A program made the translations under genes and the position numbers. Below are positions 15,729 to 22,533 of a DNA stretch of 24,123 nt, in pieces. Numbering within the stretch: the first letter of the stretch is position 1; each line of letters begins with the position of its first letter. The stretch covers positions 1-24,123 of the forward strand of contig CAXUEL010000031.1 of the NCBI GenBank assembly GCA_964249915.1, written 5' to 3'. Origin of the DNA: Lichenicola sp964249915. Its GTDB lineage: Bacteria; Pseudomonadota; Alphaproteobacteria; Acetobacterales; Acetobacteraceae. Below the pieces are notes generated by a model that made no database searches, was not told the origin of the DNA, and was given only the letters and a program-made list of their open reading frames with translations.

Positions 15729-16511
15729 CTACCCGTCGCCGTCGGTCGAGCCTTGCCGGTCCAGCAGTTGGTCGAGCATCTGCCCGGTCCGGTTGAGGAA
15801 GTTGCGCGTGACCTGGTAGTGCTCGGTGTCGCGGTAGGCGACCGGGCTGGGCGCGCCGTCTGCCATCAGCAAGATGGCGGCGTGCGGGTAGGCCATCAGG
15901 ATCGGCGAGTGCGTGGCGATCACGAACTGGGCGCTGTCCTGCATCAGCTGGAGCAGCCGGGACAGGAACGAGAGCTGCCTGATCGGCGACAGCGCCGCCT
16001 CCGGCTCGTCGAGCAGGAACAGCCCGGCGCCGCGCAGCCGGTTCATGAACAGGGCGAAGAACGACTCGCCGTGCGACTGCTCGTGCAGCGGCCGGCCGGC
16101 GAAGCCGTCGATGATCCTGGGGCCGGCGCCGGGCTCGCGGTCGAGCGCCTCGATCCCGGTCGTCACGTTGAAGAAGCGTTCCGCGCGCAGGAAGAAGCTG
16201 TCGCGGACCCGGCGCGGGCTGCGGCTCAGCCGCAGGAAGCCGGCCAGCGGCGCGAGCGAGCTTCGGGTCGAGAAGTGGAAGTTGCGGCTGCCGCCTTCGG
16301 CGTTCAGGCCGCACCCGACCGTGATCGCTTCCAGCAGCGTCGACTTGCCGGCGCCGTTCTCGCCGACCAGGAAGGTGACCGGCTACTCGAACTCGATCGC
16401 GTCGAGGTCGCGTATCGCCGGGATGGTGAACGGGTGGTCGGCGAACGACGGCACCCGGTCGCGCAGCAGGGTCGCGCGCAGCAGGAAGTTCCGTGCGTCC
16501 CCATCCTGCAC
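15729..16511 (-). pseudogene. COG3910-like AAA ATPase interrupted by one amber codon
   Basis: A single continuous frame encoding about 260 residues, broken only by TAG at 16385-16383 (codon 43 from GTG 16511). It sits between AIEFE and PVTFLVGENGAGKST; a CAG (Gln) is the likely original codon. Everything else is intact: Walker A GENGAGKST, HGESFFALF, the ABC-type LLDEPEAALSP with Walker B, the switch histidine in IATHSPIL, and DTEHYQVTRNFLN, as in small predicted ATPases of COG3910. The start is uncertain: GTG 16511 has no ribosome site, while a CTG at 16529 sits six bases behind AGGAG and overlaps the RES stop. A restart at ATG 16166 would lack Walker A. May be a pseudogene, a sequencing error or readthrough. 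Confidence 0.75.
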
Positions 16512-16525
16512 CAGGCGATCCGTCG

Positions 16526-17290
16526 TCAGGCGCTCCTGCCGGAGGGATCGCGGACCAGGGCGCTCATCTCCGGCACCCGGCTGCCGGCCCAGGTCAGCCG
16601 CCACAGGCCGCCCTGCCGCAGGTTCTGCACCAGGCTTGGCCGGAACGCGACCAGGCAGACGCCGCCCGGGTGGCGCACCGAGGGGTAGATCAGGCCGTTG
16701 CTGCCGAGCCCCTGCAGGCGGCGCGCCAGCACCTGGCCGGCCGGATAGGCGGTGGCGGTGTCGTCGCCCAGCACCCCGCCGGGCTTCCGGTCAGCCTCGC
16801 CGGCGCGGCGCAGGTCGTGGAACGGGCCGATGAAGTCGGCGATCAGCTCGGCGTAGTCGACATGGGTGTCGTAGCGCCCGATCGCGTCGAGCTCCCGGGT
16901 CAGGTGGTAGGCGACCTCGCCGAGCGAGGTCGGCGTGTCCCAGCCGCAGTACCAGGCACCGCGGTGCCCGTCGTTGAAGCGGTTGCCGCCGGGCCTGACA
17001 TGGGTGAAGGCGGCGTTGACGAAGCTGTCGTTCGGCCGCCCGAACACCAGCTCGCGCGGATCGAGGCCCGGCAGGCCGCTGCCGGAGGCCTGGATCCGGC
17101 CGTTGGTCACCCCTTCCAGCGCGGCCAGGTCGTCCAGCGCCTCCGGGGTCGCCGCCAGCGGCGCCAGCACCGGCGGCTTCAGGCGGCCGCTCGGGATCAG
17201 CCGGACGGTGTCGCGCTGCACGATGTCGGAAACCGGCGGCGTCGGCTCGTCGCGCAGCTCCGGCCCGGCCTCCGGCTCGAGCATGTCCAT
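16526..17290 (-). CDS. RES-domain toxin (NAD+-degrading family)
   Basis: A 254-residue protein whose C-terminal two thirds match the RES domain. Characteristic residues are present: Arg in GNRFND (R104), Tyr in AWYCG (Y114), Glu in SLGEVAYH (E125) and Ser in GLIYPSVRHPGG (S204). RES toxins deplete NAD+ and fold like ADP-ribosyltransferases. The first 85 residues form an extra N-terminal part (acidic, then LDDLAALEGVTNGRIQA), also seen in the longer RES subgroup. ATG 17290 is three bases after the antitoxin stop, so the two are co-translated in the usual antitoxin-first order. The downstream ATPase gene begins at or just after its stop. Confidence 0.88.
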   Translation of the reverse strand: MDMLEPEAGPELRDEPTPPVSDIVQRDTVRLIPSGRLKPPVLAPLAATPEALDDLAALEGVTNGRIQASGSGLPGLDPRELVFGRPNDSFVNAAFTHVRPGGNRFNDGHRGAWYCGWDTPTSLGEVAYHLTRELDAIGRYDTHVDYAELIADFIGPFHDLRRAGEADRKPGGVLGDDTATAYPAGQVLARRLQGLGSNGLIYPSVRHPGGVCLVAFRPSLVQNLRQGGLWRLTWAGSRVPEMSALVRDPSGRSA

Positions 17291-17293
17291 CGC

Positions 17294-17746
17294 CTAGAGA
17301 CCGCCGCGCAGCGCGTCGACGTGGTTGCGTATCTCCAGCAGGCCGGGAATGCCGCGCTCGACCGCCACCACCAGCGGCGAGCGGCCGCCGAACAAAGCGC
17401 CGCGGTTCGGCAGGCGGATCCAGTCGTCGGCCAGCGGCTCGGAGAACAGCAGGCGCAGGCCCTTGAAGATGCCGATCATCACGCTGATCCGGGTCAGCAT
17501 GTCCTGCGACAGCCGCAGCGTCCGGTCGGCGCGTCCCTGCTTCTTCAGCCGGAACCAGGAGCGTTCCGACATGTCGCCCAGCAGCAGGCAGGTTTCCTCC
17601 GTGGTCAGCCGCCACAGCTCGGCGAGCCGGATCATGCCCTCGACCGCGGACGGCGTCAGGTGCTGGCGCGTGGCCGCGTCAGACAGGTTGAGGCTGGTGG
17701 CCGGGATGGGGATCACCGTCGGCCGGTTGTCCTGGATCACGTGCAT
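17294..17746 (-). CDS. Xre/MbcA/ParS-type antitoxin (DUF2384)
   Basis: A 150-residue antitoxin for the adjacent RES toxin. The N-terminal half has an Xre-like helix-turn-helix segment (LAELWRLTTEETCLLLG...SWFRLKK, about residues 43-75). The C-terminal part (DWIRLPNRGALFGGRSP and VVAVERGIPGLLEIRNHVDAL) is the toxin-binding DUF2384 domain. It should both neutralise the toxin and repress the operon. ATG 17746 is chosen because AGGAGG lies four bases upstream; the ATG at 17761 falls inside the promoter -10 region. A leading 30 residues without homology features precede the helix-turn-helix. Confidence 0.88.
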   Translation of the reverse strand: MHVIQDNRPTVIPIPATSLNLSDAATRQHLTPSAVEGMIRLAELWRLTTEETCLLLGDMSERSWFRLKKQGRADRTLRLSQDMLTRISVMIGIFKGLRLLFSEPLADDWIRLPNRGALFGGRSPLVVAVERGIPGLLEIRNHVDALRGGL

Positions 17747-17763
17747 GGTGCCTCCTGGCATTC

Positions 17764-17792
17764 AATATGCTGCCAAATGTCAGGTAAATCAA
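17764..17792 (-). promoter_or_regulatory. promoter of the antitoxin-RES-ATPase operon
   Basis: On the minus strand TTGATT (17792-17787) and CATATT (17769-17764) are separated by 17 bases in an AT-rich island. Transcription would begin near 17757, placing the AGGAGG of the antitoxin gene at the very 5' end of the message. A short inverted repeat GCAT-N5-ATGC (17758-17770) covers the -10 and could be an autoregulatory operator. Confidence 0.5.
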
Positions 17793-17850
17793 CCCCCGTC
17801 GCAAAACCGGGTCGCGGCGTCAGCTTGACTGTCCCAACCGCGTTGCGCAC

Positions 17851-18330
17851 ATGCGCTGCATGCCAGAGCCCGTCCCCGTCCCCGATCCGTTCGTCGTCCC
17901 GGCAGAAGCGAGTGCCGCGGCGGCCATCGCCGCGATCGGCGAGGAGCTGGCGGTGTTCGACGACTGGATGGAGCGCTACCAGTACATCATCGAGCTGGGC
18001 CGGGCCCTGCCGCCGTTCCCGGCGCGCTGGGCGGACGACGGCCACCGGGTGCCGGGATGCCAGAGCCAGGTGTGGATGGAGTCCGCGGTGTCGGACGACC
18101 GGGTCCGGTTCGCCGGCGCGTCCGACGCCGCGATTGTGTCCGGCCTGGTGGCGCTGCTGCTCCGTGTCTATTCGGGACGGCCTGCCGCGGAGATCCTGGC
18201 GACCGACCCGGTGTTCCTGCGGGACCTGGGGCTGCTGGAAGCGCTGTCCGCCAACCGCGGCAACGGCATCGCGTCGATGGTCAAGGCGGTGCAGCGGGCG
18301 GCGCTGGCCGTGGCCGTCACCGCGGGCTGA
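17851..18330 (+). CDS. sufE: SufE-type cysteine desulfuration protein
   Basis: A 159-residue SufE, which accepts persulfide sulfur from the SufS desulfurase on its active cysteine and passes it to SufB for Fe-S cluster assembly in the cytoplasm. The active-site loop is HRVPGCQSQVW (the Cys of GCQS). ELAVFDDWMERYQYIIELGRALPPFP is the conserved N-terminal helix. It ends with the usual helix SANRGNGIASMV. The first 25 residues (Pro/Val/Ala-rich) are extra; ATG 17851 and ATG 17860 are both possible, and neither has a Shine-Dalgarno. No suf operon gene is adjacent. It is divergent from the toxin-antitoxin operon, with 104 bases between starts. Confidence 0.93.
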   Translation: MRCMPEPVPVPDPFVVPAEASAAAAIAAIGEELAVFDDWMERYQYIIELGRALPPFPARWADDGHRVPGCQSQVWMESAVSDDRVRFAGASDAAIVSGLVALLLRVYSGRPAAEILATDPVFLRDLGLLEALSANRGNGIASMVKAVQRAALAVAVTAG

Positions 18331-18446
18331 GCGGGAGGCGGTGGCAGGGATGCCGCCCGCCGCCCGTGCCGCCCGTCCGCTGCCTCGACGACCGCCGCTT
18401 GACCGCACCCGCTGAACCCCGCCCGGTTTCCGGCATCGGACCGGCA

Positions 18447-19928
18447 ATGCCGGGCTTGCGCAGCCTCCGATCGCTGCCTGCCCTGGTCGGGCTGCTGCTG
18501 GTCGCGATCTACCTGTCGAGCTACCTTTCGAACCCTGGCCGCCCCGGCGGTCGGGCGCGCGCGCCGCTCGGCTGGTGGCGCTGGTGGGACCAGTCGCAAT
18601 ACCTGTTGTCGGCACGATCGCTCGCGCAGGGCGACCTCGCGCCGGGGCATCACTGGTATCCGCTCGGCTATGCGCTGCTCGGCGCGCCGTTCACGCTCCT
18701 GTCCGACCTGCACCCGTTCCTGCTGCCCGACCTCGGCTGCCTGCTGCTGAGCTATGCGGCGTTCCTCGTGTTCGCCCGCTGCGTCGGGCTGTCGGCCGGC
18801 TGGGCGGCGCCCTCGTTCCTGCTGGCGACCTGCGGCAGCGAGCCGCTCCGCGCCGTGTGGGCGGAGCCCTGGAACACCAGCCTGTCCAGCGCCCTGATCT
18901 GGTGGCTGCTGGCGCTGACGGCGTTGCAGGCGACCGCGCCGGAGGCCGCCGGCCACGTCCGGCGCCGTCGCTTCCTCGTCCTGGGCGCCATCGCCGCCTT
19001 CATCCCGTTCGTCCGCCCGAGCGACGGCCTTCTGGTCGCGATCTGGGCCGCGGGCGCCGCGGGCCTGGCGCTGCGGGACGGCGCGCTCGGGCTGCGCGAC
19101 GTGGCGGCGCTGATCGTCGGCGCGGCTGCGTTGTCGGTGCCAGAGGCGGCCCTCTGGCTCGGCATACACGGCGCGCATGAAAGCCGGTACATGATCAACT
19201 CCCGGACGCTGGGCTTCGCCTTCGACAGCGCCGGCTGGAAGACCTACCTGCTGCTCTCGACGCCGCGCCCGTGGTTCCCGTCCGGGGCCGGGATCGTGCA
19301 GCGGCTGCCCTGGGTGCTGCCGGGGCTGGGCGGGATCCTGGCGCTTCCCTTCATCGCCCGCGGCCGGTCGCGCGGGCTGCTCGCGCTGATGGCGATCATG
19401 GTCGTCGCCGATTGCCTGCTGTTCTTCTGCTATGTCGACCTGATCCCTCCCGGGCTGTGGCGCTACAACAACATCCACTACTTCAAGTGGATGCTGCCCG
19501 GGCTGGTGCTGCTCGGCCTGCTGCTGCTGCGCGCGCTGGCGTTCGGGCCACGCCGCCCGGCGCTGGCCGCAACGATTGCGGTGCTGCTCCTGGCGGATCT
19601 CCGGCTACAGCCACGTCCGGCGGGGGCGGGACCGGCCTGGATGATCCAGATCCCCGGGCCGGTGCCGAACTTCAAGGAGGTGTATTTCGGCGCCGTCACC
19701 CTGCGCGACGCGCGCGGCCCGATGCTAACGATCCGCGACTTCCGGGCGCTTCCGGACGAGACCGGCCTGCGGCTGGTCGCACTGCGCCGGCCGTTCGTCG
19801 GCAGCGTGGTCATCGGCGGCCTGGCGCACTGGCCGGGCGGTCCGATCGGTCCCGCCGCCAGCCGGTGGGGGCGCGGCGTCTCGCCGGGCCTGCCCTGCTG
19901 GCTGCGGCCCTGCCCGCGCTTTCCGTAG
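18447..19928 (+). CDS. polytopic membrane protein, GT-C glycosyltransferase-like
   Basis: A 493-residue protein with about ten hydrophobic helices. Near the N-terminus a first helix (LPALVGLLLVAIYLSSYL) is followed by a periplasmic-looking loop WWDQSQYLLSARSLAQGDL...YPLGYALLGAPF. This resembles the catalytic Asp and Y-P-x-G loop of family 39-like GT-C transferases, which take sugars from polyprenyl-phosphate donors. A second group of helices follows from about residue 150, and the C-terminal 100 residues are soluble. Donor and acceptor cannot be read, and the match is by architecture rather than a full motif. ATG 18447 lacks a ribosome site; TTG 18399 in the same frame is an alternative start. 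Confidence 0.65.
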   Translation: MPGLRSLRSLPALVGLLLVAIYLSSYLSNPGRPGGRARAPLGWWRWWDQSQYLLSARSLAQGDLAPGHHWYPLGYALLGAPFTLLSDLHPFLLPDLGCLLLSYAAFLVFARCVGLSAGWAAPSFLLATCGSEPLRAVWAEPWNTSLSSALIWWLLALTALQATAPEAAGHVRRRRFLVLGAIAAFIPFVRPSDGLLVAIWAAGAAGLALRDGALGLRDVAALIVGAAALSVPEAALWLGIHGAHESRYMINSRTLGFAFDSAGWKTYLLLSTPRPWFPSGAGIVQRLPWVLPGLGGILALPFIARGRSRGLLALMAIMVVADCLLFFCYVDLIPPGLWRYNNIHYFKWMLPGLVLLGLLLLRALAFGPRRPALAATIAVLLLADLRLQPRPAGAGPAWMIQIPGPVPNFKEVYFGAVTLRDARGPMLTIRDFRALPDETGLRLVALRRPFVGSVVIGGLAHWPGGPIGPAASRWGRGVSPGLPCWLRPCPRFP

Positions 19929-19946
19929 CGGAGGCGAGTGCCGCCG

Positions 19947-21266
19947 CTACAGGATGAAGCGGGACAGGTCGCCCTTCTGCGCCAGCGGGGCGACGCGCTC
20001 CCGCACCGCGCCGGCGTCCAGGCGCACGCTGTCGCCGGGACGGTCGGAGGCGGTGAAGGAGATGTCCTCCAGCAGCCGCTCCAGCACCGTCGCCAGGCGG
20101 CGGGCGCCGATGTTCTCCACCCGGTCGTTGATGTCGGCGGCCAGGTCGGCCAGCGCGTCGATGGCGTCGTCGGAGAACTCCAGCACCACCTTCTCGGTGC
20201 CCATCAGCGCGCTGTACTGCTTGAGCAGGGAGTGTTCCGGCTCGACCAGGATGCGCCGGAGGTCGTCGCGGCTCAGCGGCGCCAGCTCGACGCGGATCGG
20301 CAGCCGTCCCTGCAGCTCCGGCAGCAGGTCGGACGGCTTGGCCAGGTGGAACGCGCCGGACGCGATGAACAGCATGTAGTCGGTCTTCACCGGGCCGTAC
20401 TTGGTGGACACGGTGGTGCCCTCGATCAACGGCAGCAGGTCGCGCTGCACGCCCTCGCGCGACACGTCGCCGCCGCGGAACCCGCCCTCGGAGGAGCGGG
20501 CGCACACCTTGTCGATCTCGTCGAGGAAGACGATGCCGTGCTCCTGGGCGTGCGCCACCGCCTCGCGCGTCAGGGCGTCGTTGTCCAGCAGCCGGTCGCT
20601 TTCCTCGCGGGTAAGCGCGATGCGCGCCGCCTCCACCGTCATGCGACGCGGCTGGCCGGTCTTGCCGAACATCCCCTTCATCATGTCGCCGAGGTTGATC
20701 ACGCTGCCCTGTGGCACGCCGGGGATGTCCATCTGGCCAATCGGCGACCCGGCGGCGTCGGCCACCTGGACCTCGACCTCCTTGCCCTCCAGCTCGCCGT
20801 CGCGCAGCATGCGTCGGAACTTGGACTTGGTGTCGGCCGACGCTGTGGCGCCGACCAGGGCGTCGACCAGGCGGTCCTCCGCCGCCTTCTCGGCGCCCGC
20901 CTGCACGTCGCGCCGCTTGAGCTCGCGCAGCATGTTCAGGCTGACCTCGACTAGGTCGCGCACGATGCTGTCGACGTCGCGGCCGACATAGCCGACCTCG
21001 GTGAACTTGGTCGCTTCCACCTTGAGGAACGGCGCCTGCGCCAGCTTGGCGAGGCGCCGGGCGATCTCGGTCTTGCCACAGCCGGTCGGGCCGATCATCA
21101 GGATGTTCTTCGGCACCACCTCGTCGCGCATCCCCTCGGGAAGCTGCGCGCGGCGCCAGCGGTTGCGCAGCGCGATCGCCACCGCGCGCTTGGCGTCGCC
21201 CTGGCCGACGATGAACCGGTCGAGCTCTGACACGATCTCGCGCGGGGAATAGGTCGGCACGTCCAT
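19947..21266 (-). CDS. hslU: ATP-dependent protease ATPase subunit HslU (ClpY)
   Basis: A 439-residue AAA+ unfoldase that forms hexamers and feeds substrates to the HslV peptidase. Walker A GPTGCGKT (59-66), pore loop GYVGRD (92-97), the intermediate (I) domain from about residue 105 to 240, Walker B IVFLDEID and the sensor/arginine region around RLPIRVEL are present. The C-terminal DLSRFIL is the tail that docks into HslV. ATG 21266 overlaps the hslV stop by one base (TGATG). The frame remains open upstream through hslV, but that portion is a shadow. Length is normal for alphaproteobacteria. Confidence 0.97.
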   Translation of the reverse strand: MDVPTYSPREIVSELDRFIVGQGDAKRAVAIALRNRWRRAQLPEGMRDEVVPKNILMIGPTGCGKTEIARRLAKLAQAPFLKVEATKFTEVGYVGRDVDSIVRDLVEVSLNMLRELKRRDVQAGAEKAAEDRLVDALVGATASADTKSKFRRMLRDGELEGKEVEVQVADAAGSPIGQMDIPGVPQGSVINLGDMMKGMFGKTGQPRRMTVEAARIALTREESDRLLDNDALTREAVAHAQEHGIVFLDEIDKVCARSSEGGFRGGDVSREGVQRDLLPLIEGTTVSTKYGPVKTDYMLFIASGAFHLAKPSDLLPELQGRLPIRVELAPLSRDDLRRILVEPEHSLLKQYSALMGTEKVVLEFSDDAIDALADLAADINDRVENIGARRLATVLERLLEDISFTASDRPGDSVRLDAGAVRERVAPLAQKGDLSRFIL

Positions 21267-21871
21267 CAGCGTGTTTCCTGCGCGGCGGACGCGTCCAGCG
21301 TTTCCACGATCAGCGAATGGTTGGTGTAGACGCAGATGTCGGCGGCGATCCGCATCGCCCGGCGCGCGACCGCCTCGGCATCCAGCCCGTCCACGGTCAG
21401 CAGGGCACGTGCAGCGGCCAGGGCGTAGTTGCCGCCCGAGCCGATCGCGATCACCCCGTCCTCCGGCTCCAGCACGTCGCCGTTGCCGGTCAGGGTGAAG
21501 GCGCGTGTCTCGTCGGCCACCGCCATCATCGCTTCCAGCCGGCGCAGGTAGCGGTCGGTGCGCCAGTCCTTGGCGAGCTCCACGCAGGCGCGCTCGAGCT
21601 GGCTCGGATAGCGCTCCAGCTTGGCTTCCAGCCGCTCCAGCAGGGTGAAGGCGTCCGCGGTGGCGCCGGCGAAGCCGGACAGGATGCTGCCGGCAGGCCC
21701 GATGCGCCGCACCTTGCGGGCGTTGCCCTTGATCACCGTCTGGCCGAGCGTGACCTGGCCGTCGCCGGCCATCGCCACCTGGCTGCCGCGCCGGACGCAC
21801 AGGATGGTGGTGCCGTGCCAGCCGACCGGGTCGTGGCCGCCGACCGGGCCGACGTTGTGTTGGATCTGCAT
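21266..21871 (-). CDS. hslV: ATP-dependent protease peptidase subunit HslV (ClpQ)
   Basis: A 201-residue proteasome-beta-like threonine peptidase. The catalytic Thr is T21 in GWHGTTILCVRR, so about 20 residues of propeptide (MQIQHNVGPVGGHDPVGWHG) must be removed, as is usual in alphaproteobacteria but not in E. coli. GDGQVTLG, the KARKVRRI-like stretch after it, GFAGATADAF and AIGSGGNYALAAARAL are conserved. It forms the two-ring core of the HslUV complex. No obvious Shine-Dalgarno precedes ATG 21871. It is translationally coupled to hslU downstream. Confidence 0.97.
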   Translation of the reverse strand: MQIQHNVGPVGGHDPVGWHGTTILCVRRGSQVAMAGDGQVTLGQTVIKGNARKVRRIGPAGSILSGFAGATADAFTLLERLEAKLERYPSQLERACVELAKDWRTDRYLRRLEAMMAVADETRAFTLTGNGDVLEPEDGVIAIGSGGNYALAAARALLTVDGLDAEAVARRAMRIAADICVYTNHSLIVETLDASAAQETR

Positions 21872-21927
21872 GGTGGAGCAGATGGGGCGGCGACGCAGCG
21901 GCGCAAGCGCGGCGCGTCCGGGGAGCG

Positions 21928-22299
21928 TCAGGGAGGCGCCGGACCCGCCATCAGCGCCCGCACCGCGGCGACCAGCTCGCTCGGGCGGAACGGCTTGTGC
22001 AGCACCGATTCGTACGGGTCCAGCACCCTGCCCTGCAGCGAGTCAGGCCGTCCGGTGATGTAGAGGATCGGCACGGTGGGAAACAGCATGCGCGCGATCC
22101 CGGCGACCACGAAGCCGTTGCGCCGCGTGCCCAGGTCGAGGTCGGTCACGAACACCTTGGGCGGCTGGTCCTCGCGCAGCACCGTCAGCGCTTCCTCCTC
22201 GACCGCCGCGCCGACCGCATCCAGGCCGGCCTCGCGCAGGGCGTCGACCAGGATCTCGCGTACCAGGGGGTCGTCGTCGAGCACCAGCAGGTCACACAC
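21928..22299 (-). CDS. stand-alone receiver-domain response regulator
   Basis: A 123-residue CheY-like receiver without an output domain. The acidic pocket D8-D10, the phospho-acceptor D53 in VFVTDLDLG, T82 in LYITG and K102 in HKPF are all present, so it should be phosphorylatable. The DLDLG...NGF pattern is typical of receivers that pair with HWE/HisKA-type kinases. The start is GTG 22299 with GGAGG seven bases upstream. A histidine kinase tail lies at the window end on the same strand, about 1.7 kb upstream, but is separated by an oppositely oriented gene, so partnership is only a guess. Confidence 0.87.
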   Translation of the reverse strand: MCDLLVLDDDPLVREILVDALREAGLDAVGAAVEEEALTVLREDQPPKVFVTDLDLGTRRNGFVVAGIARMLFPTVPILYITGRPDSLQGRVLDPYESVLHKPFRPSELVAAVRALMAGPAPP

Positions 22300-22533
22300 C
22301 GTCGAGCCTCCGCGGAGCGGCAGACATCATGAAGCCGGGGCAACCGCCTGCGGTTGCATTCTGGGCGGATACTACTTGCAATTGCATTATAAAGTCGAAA
22401 TTATGAACCGGGCTGCGGCGGTTGTCACACAAAGGCGTTGCGTCTCCCACCTTGAGCGGACTACGCCGAAGCAGCCTTCTGCCGTGACTGCGCCGGTTCT
22501 GCAAGTGCACTGCAGCAATTCCTGGAGAAGATC
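22300..22533. promoter_or_regulatory. divergent control region with palindromes
   Basis: 234 bases between the response regulator (-) and the hydrolase-like gene (+). Its core (about 22350-22410) is unusually AT-rich for this genome. It holds a perfect inverted repeat GCAACCGC-CT-GCGGTTGC (22340-22357), a perfect 10-base palindrome TGCAATTGCA (22377-22386), a repeated TTGCATT word (22354-22360 and 22382-22388) and a perfect minus-strand TATAAT (22391-22386) that overlaps a plus-strand TATAAA (22388-22393). The palindrome lies immediately downstream of the minus-strand -10, a typical repressor position. No good -35 matches were found for either strand. Confidence 0.5.

Noticed and set aside
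11927..15796. Very long plus-strand open frame (1289 codons) opposite uvrB and across neighbouring genes
   Set aside because: Composition is Ala/Arg/Gly/His-rich with no motif; it is the antisense shadow of a GC-rich coding region whose real product (UvrB) is unmistakable.
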